From: Sitta carolinensis
Taxonomy: Eukaryota; Chordata; Aves; Passeriformes; Sittidae
DNA: 64,000 bases
Assembly (NCBI GenBank): GCA_032173965.1
Contig: JAVUNC010000006.1
Location: 40,581,870-40,645,869, forward strand
Reading direction: 5' to 3'
The notes under the pieces are model-generated. The model had not been told where the DNA came from. It saw only the letters and a list, made by a program, of their open reading frames with translations, and ran no database searches. The translations under genes were made by a program, and so were the position numbers. Below, in pieces: positions 1 through 11,100 of this stretch (position 1 is the stretch's first letter; each line of letters starts with the position of its first letter).

Positions 1-158
1 ATTCTATGGTACAACTTTTCATATCTTCATATTCTAGTAATCTGTGTTTCTTAAAGTTTGTGAAATAACAGCTATTTCTGCCTTAAGTGCTGCAATGGAA
101 AGAACGTTTCCATTTGCAAATATACTTTGACATATTGCAGAAAGAGCAAAATACTTAT

Positions 159-640
159 TTTATTACAGTTAAGTTTCCAAATAGTTTAATTGTCTAAGTA
201 AGGGAAGGTTTGTGAACTGATAAGAAAAATAAAAATGTGTTGTCCATCAAGTGACTGTAAATCCCACTTCAAACAATAAACTGGAGCTTAAAGTAAGGGC
301 AAATGTCTAGTGCTGGGAGGTTTTTGGAGGGGGGGGGGTGTGTGATTTTTCTGTGAAGGTTCTTTTTTATTTCCCTCCAAGCAATGAGATCACTCCACCA
401 TTGTACCTTTGGGCTTAGTGCCTGATCCTGCAGGAGAGCTTCGTCATATTTTTTCAGCAAGTATGAGCACAAGGAGGCAAAAGTGCTGAACTGTTCTTTA
501 AAATGCTCCACAGGTGAACATCCAGGCATGAAATATGCTGCTTGGAGCCTCTTTAGATGGATGATTGTACCGGCTCCTTGTTGCTGCTTCTCATTAAAGA
601 CAGCTTTTGACCAGAGAGAGAACACAGCTGGTGTTGTGTA
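159..640 (-). CDS. Unidentified ORF, possible 3'-terminal exon of a minus-strand gene
   Basis: An open frame on the minus strand runs from about 625 to a stop at 269 (118 codons from its first ATG). It is preceded by an acceptor-like pyrimidine-rich tract ending in CAG near 640, and followed by AATAAA on the minus strand (TTTATT at 159-164), about 105 nt after the stop. The composition is protein-like: mixed, with Trp, Cys and Phe spread through it, and stretches such as KRLQAAYFMPGCSP and VQWWSDLIAWREI. I do not recognise the family. A run of ten G at 329-338 (poly-C in the coding sense, giving consecutive prolines) makes the frame of the last 20 or so residues unreliable. A gene ending here would start to the right, divergent from TMED10. 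It could equally be a noncoding RNA exon or a chance ORF. Confidence 0.3.
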
Positions 641-1034
641 AGGAACAAAAGTCGAACAACACTGTTGTATTTTTTACTCAAGCTAATGGAAATAAAAAAG
701 ATATTTTGTTTTCTAGCAATGCTACTATCCATTTCTTTCTTCCTGCTTTTCCTTACATCTTAGCACGCCCAAGTATTTGCAGCTGATCCCAGGAGCTGAC
801 TGCAACTGCGGTGATCATAACCACACACCTGTGCAATTTTCCTCCTCCCTGTCCGCAGGTTACACAGCAGAACAAGTCGCTGCTCCCACTTGTGCGTGTT
901 TTTCCTGGCAGCTTCACGGCCAGGCTGCGAGGCTGGGAATGGAGATGATGTGATACCAGGGGAAGCAGCAGCCCAAAGCTGGTCAGTGGTTACTCAATGC
1001 TAGCATCCTAAAGAGTAAAACATATCAAGAGGGG

Positions 1035-1066
<32 letters not shown>

Positions 1067-1480
1067 CTGAGGACATGCTGAAAAAGGAGAGAAAAAAATA
1101 ATGCTCAGTCTTCAAAAATCATCATAATTTTATTTGCCGTGAAATCCACTTGGATACTCGTTTTGAATGGTATTCACGAGGCATTAATGCAAAGAAGAGA
1201 GACATCTGATAAAATAGAATTCTCTTGTGTGAAGAAGACGGAAGTTGCTCCTCAAAAATGGAAAAAACCCTATACAACGGGCAGCAAGTGTCTCTCCCAG
1301 TGAAGGACCTCAGCCGCGAGGCAGTCTCACGGACATTCAGGCTTGTCCATCCCCAGAATGCTCCTCTGCCTCAGAGCACGGTTTGGTTTTGCTCTAACTT
1401 TCCAATTCTTTAACGAGCGAACCCATTATCGCTCGTTCCCCTCGGTTCTTGCTGGATGAACCGCATTGCCCACTAGTTTC
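626..1480. other. Spacer upstream of TMED10, no assured gene
   Basis: This stretch is mostly AT-rich single-copy sequence. It holds a pure run of 26 A at 1035-1060. A donor-like GTAAGG on the minus strand near 757 could belong to the possible minus-strand gene ending at 159-640, but no convincing upstream coding exon was found. Nothing else is supported. Confidence 0.5.
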
Positions 1481-2120
1481 ATACCGACTCAGCCCGCCGA
1501 GCGGTCCCGCCTCGCCACACGGGCCCGCGCCCCTCACGCCGCGGGGGCCCGGCCCGGCCGCGGCCCCGCCCCCGGTGACGCAGGCGGCGGTCACGTGCGG
1601 CGGAGGCAGGCCCGGCCCGCCGCACTCGGAGCCGCCGCCATGCCGCTGCCGCCGCTGTCCGGCCGCCCCCGCCTCGGGCGGGCCCCGCTCCTGCCGCTGC
1701 TCCTGCTGCTCCTGCTGGCGGGCCCGCGCGGCCCATCTCTTTCCAGCTGCCGGGCAAGGCGCGGAAGTGCCTGCGGGAGGAGATCCACCGCGACACGCTG
1801 GTCACGGGCGAGTACGAGATCGGCGCCCCGCCGGGCTCCTCCACCGGACCCTCCGCCAACCTCAAGGTGCGGCCCCGGCCGGCCGGGGGGGCGGGGGTGG
1901 CCGGGGCGGGCGGCACGGCCCCGCCTCCCCTCGCCGGCCGTGCGGGGCGGGGAAGGAAGGAAGAAAGGAAGGGAGGGAGGGCTGACGTGACGTGTTCCAC
2001 GCGTGACACCGGCCCACGCGGGAGCCGACAGCCGCCCGGCCCCGGCCTGCGCCGCGCCGCGGGACTCGCCCCGTGCGATGGGCCACCAGCCCGCCCGAGA
2101 GCTCCGGGTGCTGGGCAGCG
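1480..2120 (+). promoter_or_regulatory. TMED10: TMED10 CpG-island promoter
   Basis: A block of very GC-rich, CpG-dense sequence covers the first coding exon and begins about 150 nt upstream of its ATG. It contains a GC-box-like CCCCGCCCCC around 1564-1573 and a palindromic E-box CACGTG at 1592-1597, 43 nt before the ATG. No TATA box is evident. The layout fits a constitutively expressed secretory-pathway gene. Transcription start sites cannot be placed from sequence. Confidence 0.75.
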
Positions 2121-5100
2121 AGGGACCGGGGCAGCGTTTTAGCTTGAGCCAAATAGGAGCTTTTTCTCCCCAAAGATGGAGTTGCAGCGGCCCGTCCCGC
2201 AGTCTGGCATTTAATCCGCACACGATGCAGTTTATGCGGTGCCTGGCGAGATGGGCCGCTGCGATAAAGGCTGCTGACACCGTGTGAGCAGGAAAGAGTT
2301 ATGGTGACGTGGCTTTCCGAGAGCTCCCTCCATGCCTAGGGCCGGGTACAACGGGATCCTGGCACAGTGGAATGGGGGGCTGAGAACCAGGTTCTCGTAC
2401 ACAAAATGGCTATTCTCATCTTGCTGTGTCGTAGCTTGCATGGATTTTAGGTAGGCAGATATTTACTGCAGGGAAGAAAATAATCCCGAAGGATCTTCAG
2501 GAATACAGGGTTGGCAGGGTATACGTGACTAATACACTTGTGTGACATGCAGCTATAAAACTTCAACAGCTTCACTTGAATTCAAGAGCTTCACTTTAAT
2601 TCTGCCCACAATCTGCCTTTCCTTTCTCCAAAATTCCAACCTAGCTGAATCAGGTCTGTTGCTACACAGTCAGCTCAAAACAGCCTTCTGTCCCCTTTTT
2701 TATTTCTGTCTACATTCCCAAAGGTTTCAATAGTAAGCATGCACAGACAGAACGGTCTGCTCAGGATTTTTTTAACGTGGTGTTTTTGATTATTTTAGAC
2801 CTACTGAAATCAGGTTGTTTTTCCAGCATCTGTCTACCAATGCCTGAAGGCCCTGGCATTACTGGCAGTTGTGCTTGGTTATGGCTAGAGAAGGTTTCTT
2901 CTAGAGTCTTGCTTTTTTAAAAATCGCGTTGTTCTGTTCTTGCATCATTTGTAAGAGGAAACTTGTACAGGCAGCGCCAAGCAGCATTAAGGTTCTAAAA
3001 TGCTGATGTCGTGTTTGCCTGGTAGGGCACATATATTTCAGATAGAGGGCCATGTTTCCATCTGTCTCTTACTGCTTGGTAACCAGGCCTCCTCGTTCTC
3101 AGATTGCCCACTCTTAGGTCAGTTGACCCTAAGGTCTCTTCCAGACTCGCTTATATCACACAGGACTTACCTAGGGAGGTGATGGTGAAGCAGTGAATCC
3201 CATGTTTGAGTCTTGGTTGGCTTTACTGGTGAAGCTGGTATCTGGGTGGTACTGCTTGTAGAAGTTCTTTTTTATTCAAACCATAAATAATTTTTAAAGC
3301 CCTGTATTGTTTGAAAAGCTACAATGGAGAAAAAAATAATGTATGCAATTCTTGCTTGCTTTCTTTCCTGTTGTTCGGGTGTGCTGTGTCCTCCCAATAT
3401 GCTGGGCTTGTTATAAGTGCTAAAACCTCCCTGATAGGTGCCTGCTTCCTCTGTGGTCTGTGTGGGAAAGGTCAGTTCAGGACATGATGTCTGCGGGTAC
3501 TCTGTTCTGCACTGGATGGTCTGCTGTGGCCCTTGGGCTAGGCCACCGAGCAGAGGAGGGAGGAGGTTGGTAGTTAGTTCTGTCCAAGTTCAGTTTGGCT
3601 CCTGCCGGTGAGCTGAGCTTTGCGTGTGTGATAGCGCAGCGCTGAGCGTGGCACCCTCTGTTTCGCAGGGATCCGCGGGCTCTGCCCGCTGGCTGCTCCG
3701 GGGGGCGCCGGGGGCCTGGGCTCTCCTTTGGCAGCCACGTGCCTCTGCCCCATTGTCGAGCCCGACGGTGTCGGGCTGCTTGTCAAGGGCAAACAATGCC
3801 CTGTCTGTAGGGGATCGCCTTACCGTAAATAACGTTAGAATAGCATGAAAAATCCCTTTCAGGTCGACTCCCCACAAGCGTTCTGGCTGGGCTATTAGCA
3901 GCTTCTCCCGCCCTCGCACACCCGGCTGAATGGGCAGTGTATTTGGCTGATTTGGGTAATGCTATTCAGTTTTGATGAAAGCGGATAGCAGAGCTTTTAA
4001 TGTCCAGAATGCTGTTCATGAGCTGCAAAGGGCAAAAATGGATCAAGCTGCATAAAGATTAGCTCTGGTGCCTACAAAGGCATAGGAAAATAGTGCTCAA
4101 AAGAATAGGGCATCTGAGAGCTGTGGTGTTCTGACTACTTTTTGTGATGAAGAACCCGGTGTGCAGAATATATGGTGTCACGCTGATGAGGCGTCTTGGT
4201 TAATCATGAGTGCTCTGCTAAAGAGCACATGTCATGTGGCGGCCAAATCACAGGCTTTTACATTTTGTTCGCATGGTCAAACATAGACAGTCATCTACTG
4301 TAGATGGGCCTGCTCGCATGGTCCCGGTGCTTCCCAGTGCCTGGTGGCTTCCAGACAGGAGGTAGCTGGTGACTTGTGGCAAGAGGATGGCAGCACAGCT
4401 GCCTATGCAGGTGTGCTTTCATCTGCTTGCCCTGGAAAACAGGAACAGCTCTGAGCTGCTGCATGGAGAACAGTGCTCCTCATTGTTCTCAAACAGTGAC
4501 AGCATATGGTGCAGGGGCAGCTACAGCAAATCCCTAACAGGCCATTGTGAGATAATCTGTATACAGAGGAAGCTTGTTCCTAAAGTCTTGCCTGCTATGG
4601 TTTATTCCATAAAGTGTGAGAATTTATATACATGATTGTTTTTCCTCCCTAATGCAGCAACTCTCATCCATGAGTAGGTCCACACTTGTTTCAAATCCAG
4701 TGCCAGGGAGTTAATTAAGTGTCCTAATAAGGATAAAGAATGTTTTCTTACAATAGGTCTGGGTACGTAGTCCTTTTGCATGGCCTTTGTACAGGTGAAA
4801 AGGAGTAAAGTAAAATATCTGACTTACCTTTTCCATGCTACAAATTATTGTGTGTACTTTGGTCTTATATACGTTTAAAATTATTCACAAGCTTTTCACT
4901 TTCTTCATCTCTTAAGACTTTCAAAGACCCCTAGTAACTTTAGTGTCCATGCTGTTTCAGACATACCTGTTAAAAATTAGCATCGAGGGAAAATGGGAAG
5001 CATTCCAGTGGAATACACACTGTTCATTTTCATGCAGTGTTGTAACACCTTCCCTTTTTTTCACCCCTCTCCCTGGTCAGAGTATTTTAGCTGGATGGAG

Positions 5101-8100
5101 CCTTTAATTGAGCACAATTATTCTCAAGTTTGCGTCATGAAATGCGTGTCCTTTCTTTTTATACTCTTTGTTGGAGCTTTTTTGTAGACCTTCCACAGTT
5201 TTTGCCTATTCTTAGTAGTTTTATAGAGTTAGCGCAAAGCAGTCATTATTCTGTCTGTGGAGTCTGAATTGTCCTCTGAAGTGGCCACTTCTATGGATCT
5301 TGGCACCCAAACTTTGTGTAACTCAGTGCCACACTCATGGTTCATTTCTAGAGGAATAGATGTACCCTTCTTCATTTCATCTTCTGGGAATGTGACTCTT
5401 TCGTTCCATAGGTCTTTTCTCTTTCTATTTTGCTATGGGAATTCATTAATTTTGCTTGCAAAATAAAGGCAATGAATGACAGTTTGGTTCTGCTATAGTT
5501 CTTACATGAAGTCTGTATTTGGGATTCATAGGAGGAAGAGAAATTAGTGTGGGTTTCAGTTTGGGTTTTTTTTCTTTTTTTATTCTTTGGTCAATTGCTT
5601 TTTGGTGTTTTTTTTTTTTTTTGGGGGGGGTGTTGTTTTTCAGTTGGTTGGTGGTTTTTTGGATCTAAGAGTTAATAATTACTTTAAAGTCACTCTGACT
5701 TTGTCAGGTCCTGGTGTGTGGATGAGGAGAGGAGGAATTGATGTAGTCACAAAGAAGGAGGGAAACTGTTGAAAGGAGAAAGCAGCAGTTCCAAAGGGGA
5801 GGCTTGGTTTATCTTGCTGCACACGTAGCATGAGCTCAGAGCAGCAAAGTACTTTGTTTCTTACCTCCATTGTCCCTCTTACAGATAACTGACTCGGCTG
5901 GGCACATCCTGTATGCCAAGGAGGATGCCACCAAGGGCAAGTTTGCCTTCACCACTGAAGACTATGATATGTTTGAGGCCTGCTTTGAGAGCAAGCTTCC
6001 TGTGGGTAAGTGAAATGAAAGGCGTGCTGGCTGTTTCTAGCTTCTGATCAAGTTTGTGTAGCTATGTGGATTAGGAATATGAGTAAAGTGATCCTGAGTG
6101 TGGTCCACAGAACACTTTTTGACTTTTAAAGCTGATATTCAGGAGGTTGTGGCCAGCCTCACTGCAGAACATATGCTCTGTGTGTTGCATTTGAGGTAAT
6201 CCTCTGTGGTGGTTGTGTGGAGCAGTTGGGTTTCCTCTGAAAGGGCAATTGGGCATTTCTCCTGCAGAGGTTACCACAGTAGCAATGAGTGGCAGCACCA
6301 CTGGGCAAACCACATACTCTTTTGCCAGTTTCACGCTTCTCCCCTTCTTGCAGTTAAGCCAGGACAGAGCTGGGTGCCATCATCTCCAGGACCTCTCTTT
6401 CACCCCAGCAGGCCATTTCTTCCCCATTTGGTAGAATGTGATCTATAATATGTTCTTGGCAGCTGTCCTGTGATAGGTTGACAACTATCAAATGAGGTTG
6501 GATTGTGTGTGTATAGGGAATGTGTCTTTGATTTGCACCCAAAACTGCTCTTGAAGTGGTCAATAAAGGGAAGGGGAAACGAGCAGGATGTCAGCTTTGC
6601 ATTTGTGCTGCGAGGAAGGTTGCCTAACGAACGCTGAGGCTGGTTTCCTGTGAGTGTGACGCATGTTCTGCTTTGAATGCCCGGGCTCAACTTCAGGACA
6701 AATGTGCTGAAAGTGGCATGTGGGCTCTAGTCTCACCAGGGATGGTGTGAGCACATGCAAGTTTGTAGGTGTTACATCTTTTCATGGTTACTGTCAGAGT
6801 TCTGCTCCTTGGGCCTGGTTTTTCTTGGGTCTTATCCTGAAAGATCCCACACTGTTTCACAGAGCATTCACTAGGAGCATTCCTGAAATCAGTTGAAAGG
6901 CAGATGCTGTTTTGCTGTTTCTACTCCATGTATAAGATGCAAATAGTTCGTAAGTCGAAGAGAACTTTACAGAAAGAAATGGCTATATTCTTTGTTGGGA
7001 TTGGGAGGGATCTGGCTTGTAACACATCTTCTATGGTATTTGACAGATTAAATAGTGAGCCTGAATGCTCAGGATTATGTTTTTACTTTACTCCAAAGGT
7101 AGGACTTTCAAATGTTCCTTAACACATTGAGACATGCAGGCACTAGTGACTCATCTGGGAGTCACTCATACTATTTACTTTCCAACACCTGGGTATTTGA
7201 GACATCTCCAGACAGTCCTGCAGATATTTTCATAGCTTCCATGTGATCACATGCTGAAGTGGGAAAGGTTTCTTTCTTTAGTTGTGTCTAGACTCTTAGT
7301 TTGGTGCTTTTGAGCAGAGGTTTCTTGCCCAGACTGAGCCCCTTACAACTGTTTTGATTGTAGCAAATGTTTGTTCCCTGTCTCCCTTGTTGCAAGTTTG
7401 TTTTAAAGCTTTCAATATGGTTGAGGATTAAGTATTTCTAAATGCAGTTTCTACCTTGCTGACCTGTGGGGCACTGAGTTGCCAAAATATAGAGCTCATC
7501 AACTGAGCACGTGGCTTCTCTTCTGGAGGCTTTCTAGACCCAGGTCCCCAAATTCCACCTAGAGTATCTCCAGGCTTCCCATGTGCGTGCTCGAAGTCAA
7601 GGAAGTATTAGAGTAAGGAATGTGACACTGTGAGGCTTGATCATCTGCAGGACTTGGTTAAGGTACTTGGAAAGAAGTAACCACGTCACAAGGAAATACC
7701 TTGTTTCCTCTGTGGATCAGCATGAGTCGGGCAATTTACCAAGTCTGTTTAATTGCCATGTTTCTCTTTAAAGGTTGGGGTCCTTTTCCCAGTCTCATTT
7801 AGTAAGTAATCAGGACTTAAGGCAGCAGCCTAGGAGGATGTTTGTGGAGTGTTGAAAGAGACAAACTGTTGGTAGAGGAAACCTAGAGCTGTTGGATCTT
7901 AGGGGTTCAAGTAACTGAGATTTCTCAATCCCTAACCACAGAAATAAGGAAGAGGAAATAAGAAGGAGAACCTATATTGAAGTTTCTCCTTATCAGAGTG
8001 GAGGAGTTCTTAGGGTGCTTATTGGAGCTGTGGGTATTTGCATGATGGGCTTTTTACCTTCTTCCGGCAGAATGGTCCTATATTCCTGACCAGTGCTCTG

Positions 8101-11100
8101 CTCCCAGGCACATTTACTCTCCCACGATATGCTAATCTCAGGTGATCAGTCTGGCCTCACTGCGTTCTCCCTCTAGGGCTCTTCTGTGTGCTGAGCTTTA
8201 ACTGTATGCTCCTTCTGTAATCCTTCCCTTCCCAAATCTTCTTAAGAGTGTTAGAACTCACTTTCTCTGGAATTCCTATGGGAAAACTTTGATGTTCAGT
8301 TCAACCATCTTGTTTTTCCATTGACTTTGCAAATTAAGAGTTCCCCTAATTTCCCAGGAAGCAGTTCAGTGCTCATGTGAGATGACCTCTTGAAGACCTG
8401 AGGAATGTAGATAACAGTTTAGTTCATGATCTCTGAATCTTGACTGTTTTTCTCTTTGCTGCTGATCTAGCCTGCTCTGGTGAGCCTTGGCTGCAGGAAA
8501 AGCAAGGGGTTTCTGAGGATCTGATGAGTGTGAAGGGGGTTGCCTTGGGCTTAGTAAACTTACAGAAGAGCAGCTTGAGTTAACCTCTTGCAAAATGTCT
8601 GCTCTCCATCCCTTTACACCTGGCAGCTTTAAGTTTCTGGTTTCTTATAGCTTCATGGCAGCTCTCCCTTCTAGTCTAGCAAATTAATTCTAATTCTGTT
8701 CTTCTGTTCACTGGCCTTTTCGTCTTTCTCATCTCATTCTGCAAACTTTAGCTCTCAACTCAAGTTGCTATAATTTGAGCATCGTGAAAGAAAACCTCTC
8801 ACTGAACTGTGTGCTGTGAATTTTTTTCTGTAGCTGCTGTTGTCTGTCCTACTTGCCTGTCTCCATGCATGCCAGTAACGTGTGTGGCATAAGCAGTCAA
8901 AACTTGTGGTTGGGGAAAGGAGTACTGGGGGTTGTATACAGCCTGTCTGTTAAAAACAGTGCAGGGACTTGGGGTGTCTTACAGTAACTGGTATTTTATA
9001 AGAAAACAACAAAATTCCATCCTAACCATAGTTTATCTGTTTGGCTCTTATATAGTGCATTCCCATAAGGAAACTTCGGAAGCAGTTTGTAGTTGATACG
9101 TACCATCTTATCAGTAGTTTATTCATTGTCATGCTAGCAGTAGAAGCTGATTCTACTCTCCTGTTGAAGAGCTGTTCAGTGAGTGGGTAGAGAAAAAATT
9201 TGGGGATGTTGTATCAAAGATCTGGAATATCTTCCTAGCTTCAATTGGAGTGACTCAGTGTAACCTGTACATTGAATTTGTTTGTGGATTGAAGGAATGC
9301 CCACCTGGCAGCCTTCTGAGACAAAATGTGAGTATTGGACATGCTCCTGGATAGAGACTCTGAAATTCATAGTTTAAGTAAATTCAGACCTTGTGTTTTG
9401 CTGACAGCCAGTTGAGGACAGCTGTATGTCCCAACGTGCTGGGATTTGAAAGTGTTTTACATACATACAGGCATTTTCTTGGTGGGTGGTATGGTAGAGA
9501 ATGATACTCAGATAAGCTGATGCGCAGCATTTTTGAGAGTAGCTGATATGACTATCTTATATATATATTTTTTCCTCTTGTGAATGTTCTCAATTGTGAC
9601 AGTTTGTAGCAGTTGAAAGAAGCTATAAGCCACAGGTTTCCCTAGCCCTGGGGGTTATAGCCTTGAAAGATACCTACTCTGCTGGTGACTGCAGCCTTAT
9701 GTGCTGTTTGTGTGGCTCCAGCTGGCAGCTCTCTGAGGCAGTATTTTCCCAGCTCTCTTGGGGTTTGAGCTGTGTGGTTCTTGGGTATGTGAGATGGTTG
9801 GTAAAAGCCTTGGCTTCTGCAGGCATTCCAGCATGTGAGTGTCAGTAGTCCTTATATGTCTTGTTCCTCAATTGGAGCAGTTTATCAATTGCTCCTTTGA
9901 ATGTAAAACCATTTACAGCCCCAGTAACCTTGATAAGTTGCTGGTTCACTTCCTGTGAACATGGGCTTCTCAGCTGAATATTTGTCCCTTTGGTGACTTG
10001 TCCTTCACTAGGCTGTCTCATAGCAGCTGGTGTTCATGTTCTAATCCTCTGCAGTTTTTACAGTGATTTGCATCCTGAAGACACTCAGTGCTTTTAGTTA
10101 CAGCTTGTTCTCATTATCTTTGGGAGGCTCTCCTTCAGCCAGGATTTATTGTGAAGTCTGTATTTTTAGGCTGGACTGTGCTGCCTCCGCAGTTAGCTGC
10201 AGACATGGAGGGAGGGGAGGGGAGGGATTTGAGTTCTTCCTCACTGGTGGGAAGAGCTGGTGATTTCCTGGCAGGCTGAATGTTTCACACAAGGCATCCT
10301 TTCATTATGCTTCCAGGAACAGGGAGGATGCCGGACCAGCTCGTGACTCTGGATATGAAGCATGGCGTTGAAGCAAAGAACTACGAGGAGGTATGTCCCC
10401 TGGCTGCCTGCGCTGCAGGCTCCCCTTTCCCAGCACTCACGTGATGCCTTTTGTGGATCTGGGCTCATGATGGGAAGCTGTTTTCCCAGTGGTGATGAAA
10501 GCCTGTCTGCAAACTACAATTGCAGTGAAGCTTTGTGTGTTATGGAAGGGGAAAAAAAAAAAGACAAACATTAACTAGAATTGATTCTGTACTCTGGGAA
10601 CTGGAACCTAACATGTGAATTTCTTCACTAGGACAGCATGACCCAGCTTCTGGGCATAGGCATTACTGAGAAGTCAAGTTTCCCCAGTCCCAGCAGCAGA
10701 GGTCATTTTAAGTTAATATCAGACCCTGTCTTAAAGGTCAAGTTTCAATGTTACTTTTCTTATCTTCCTGCTTATAAGATGTACTGGCTCAGCAGGTCTG
10801 AAGTGGCACTTGTGTGTTTCTAAGAACTGGCAGTTATCAGTGTAAAGGTGTTTGGCAGAGTAGTGGCTGCTGTGGAGTGAGCATTTGATTCGAAGGCGTG
10901 ACATTGGAAATAGGCATAAAAGCCTAAACATTTCCATCTTAGGCAGACATAGCTTGCTTAGACCCAAGAGCCAGCTGTGTAGAGTAGCAGTTATTTTGTG
11001 GCTTACACAGTCCTGACTGGCTTGGATGCTGAATTTTTATGCAGCTATCATGCTTTTGGCTCTCTAGAATTTGGGATCAGTCGTCCTCCACCGCAGAGCT

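Noticed and set aside
1449..2280. Several long overlapping open frames on both strands over the TMED10 promoter
   Set aside because: They are produced by GC-rich, stop-poor sequence. Only the signal-peptide and GOLD-domain segments have family support.
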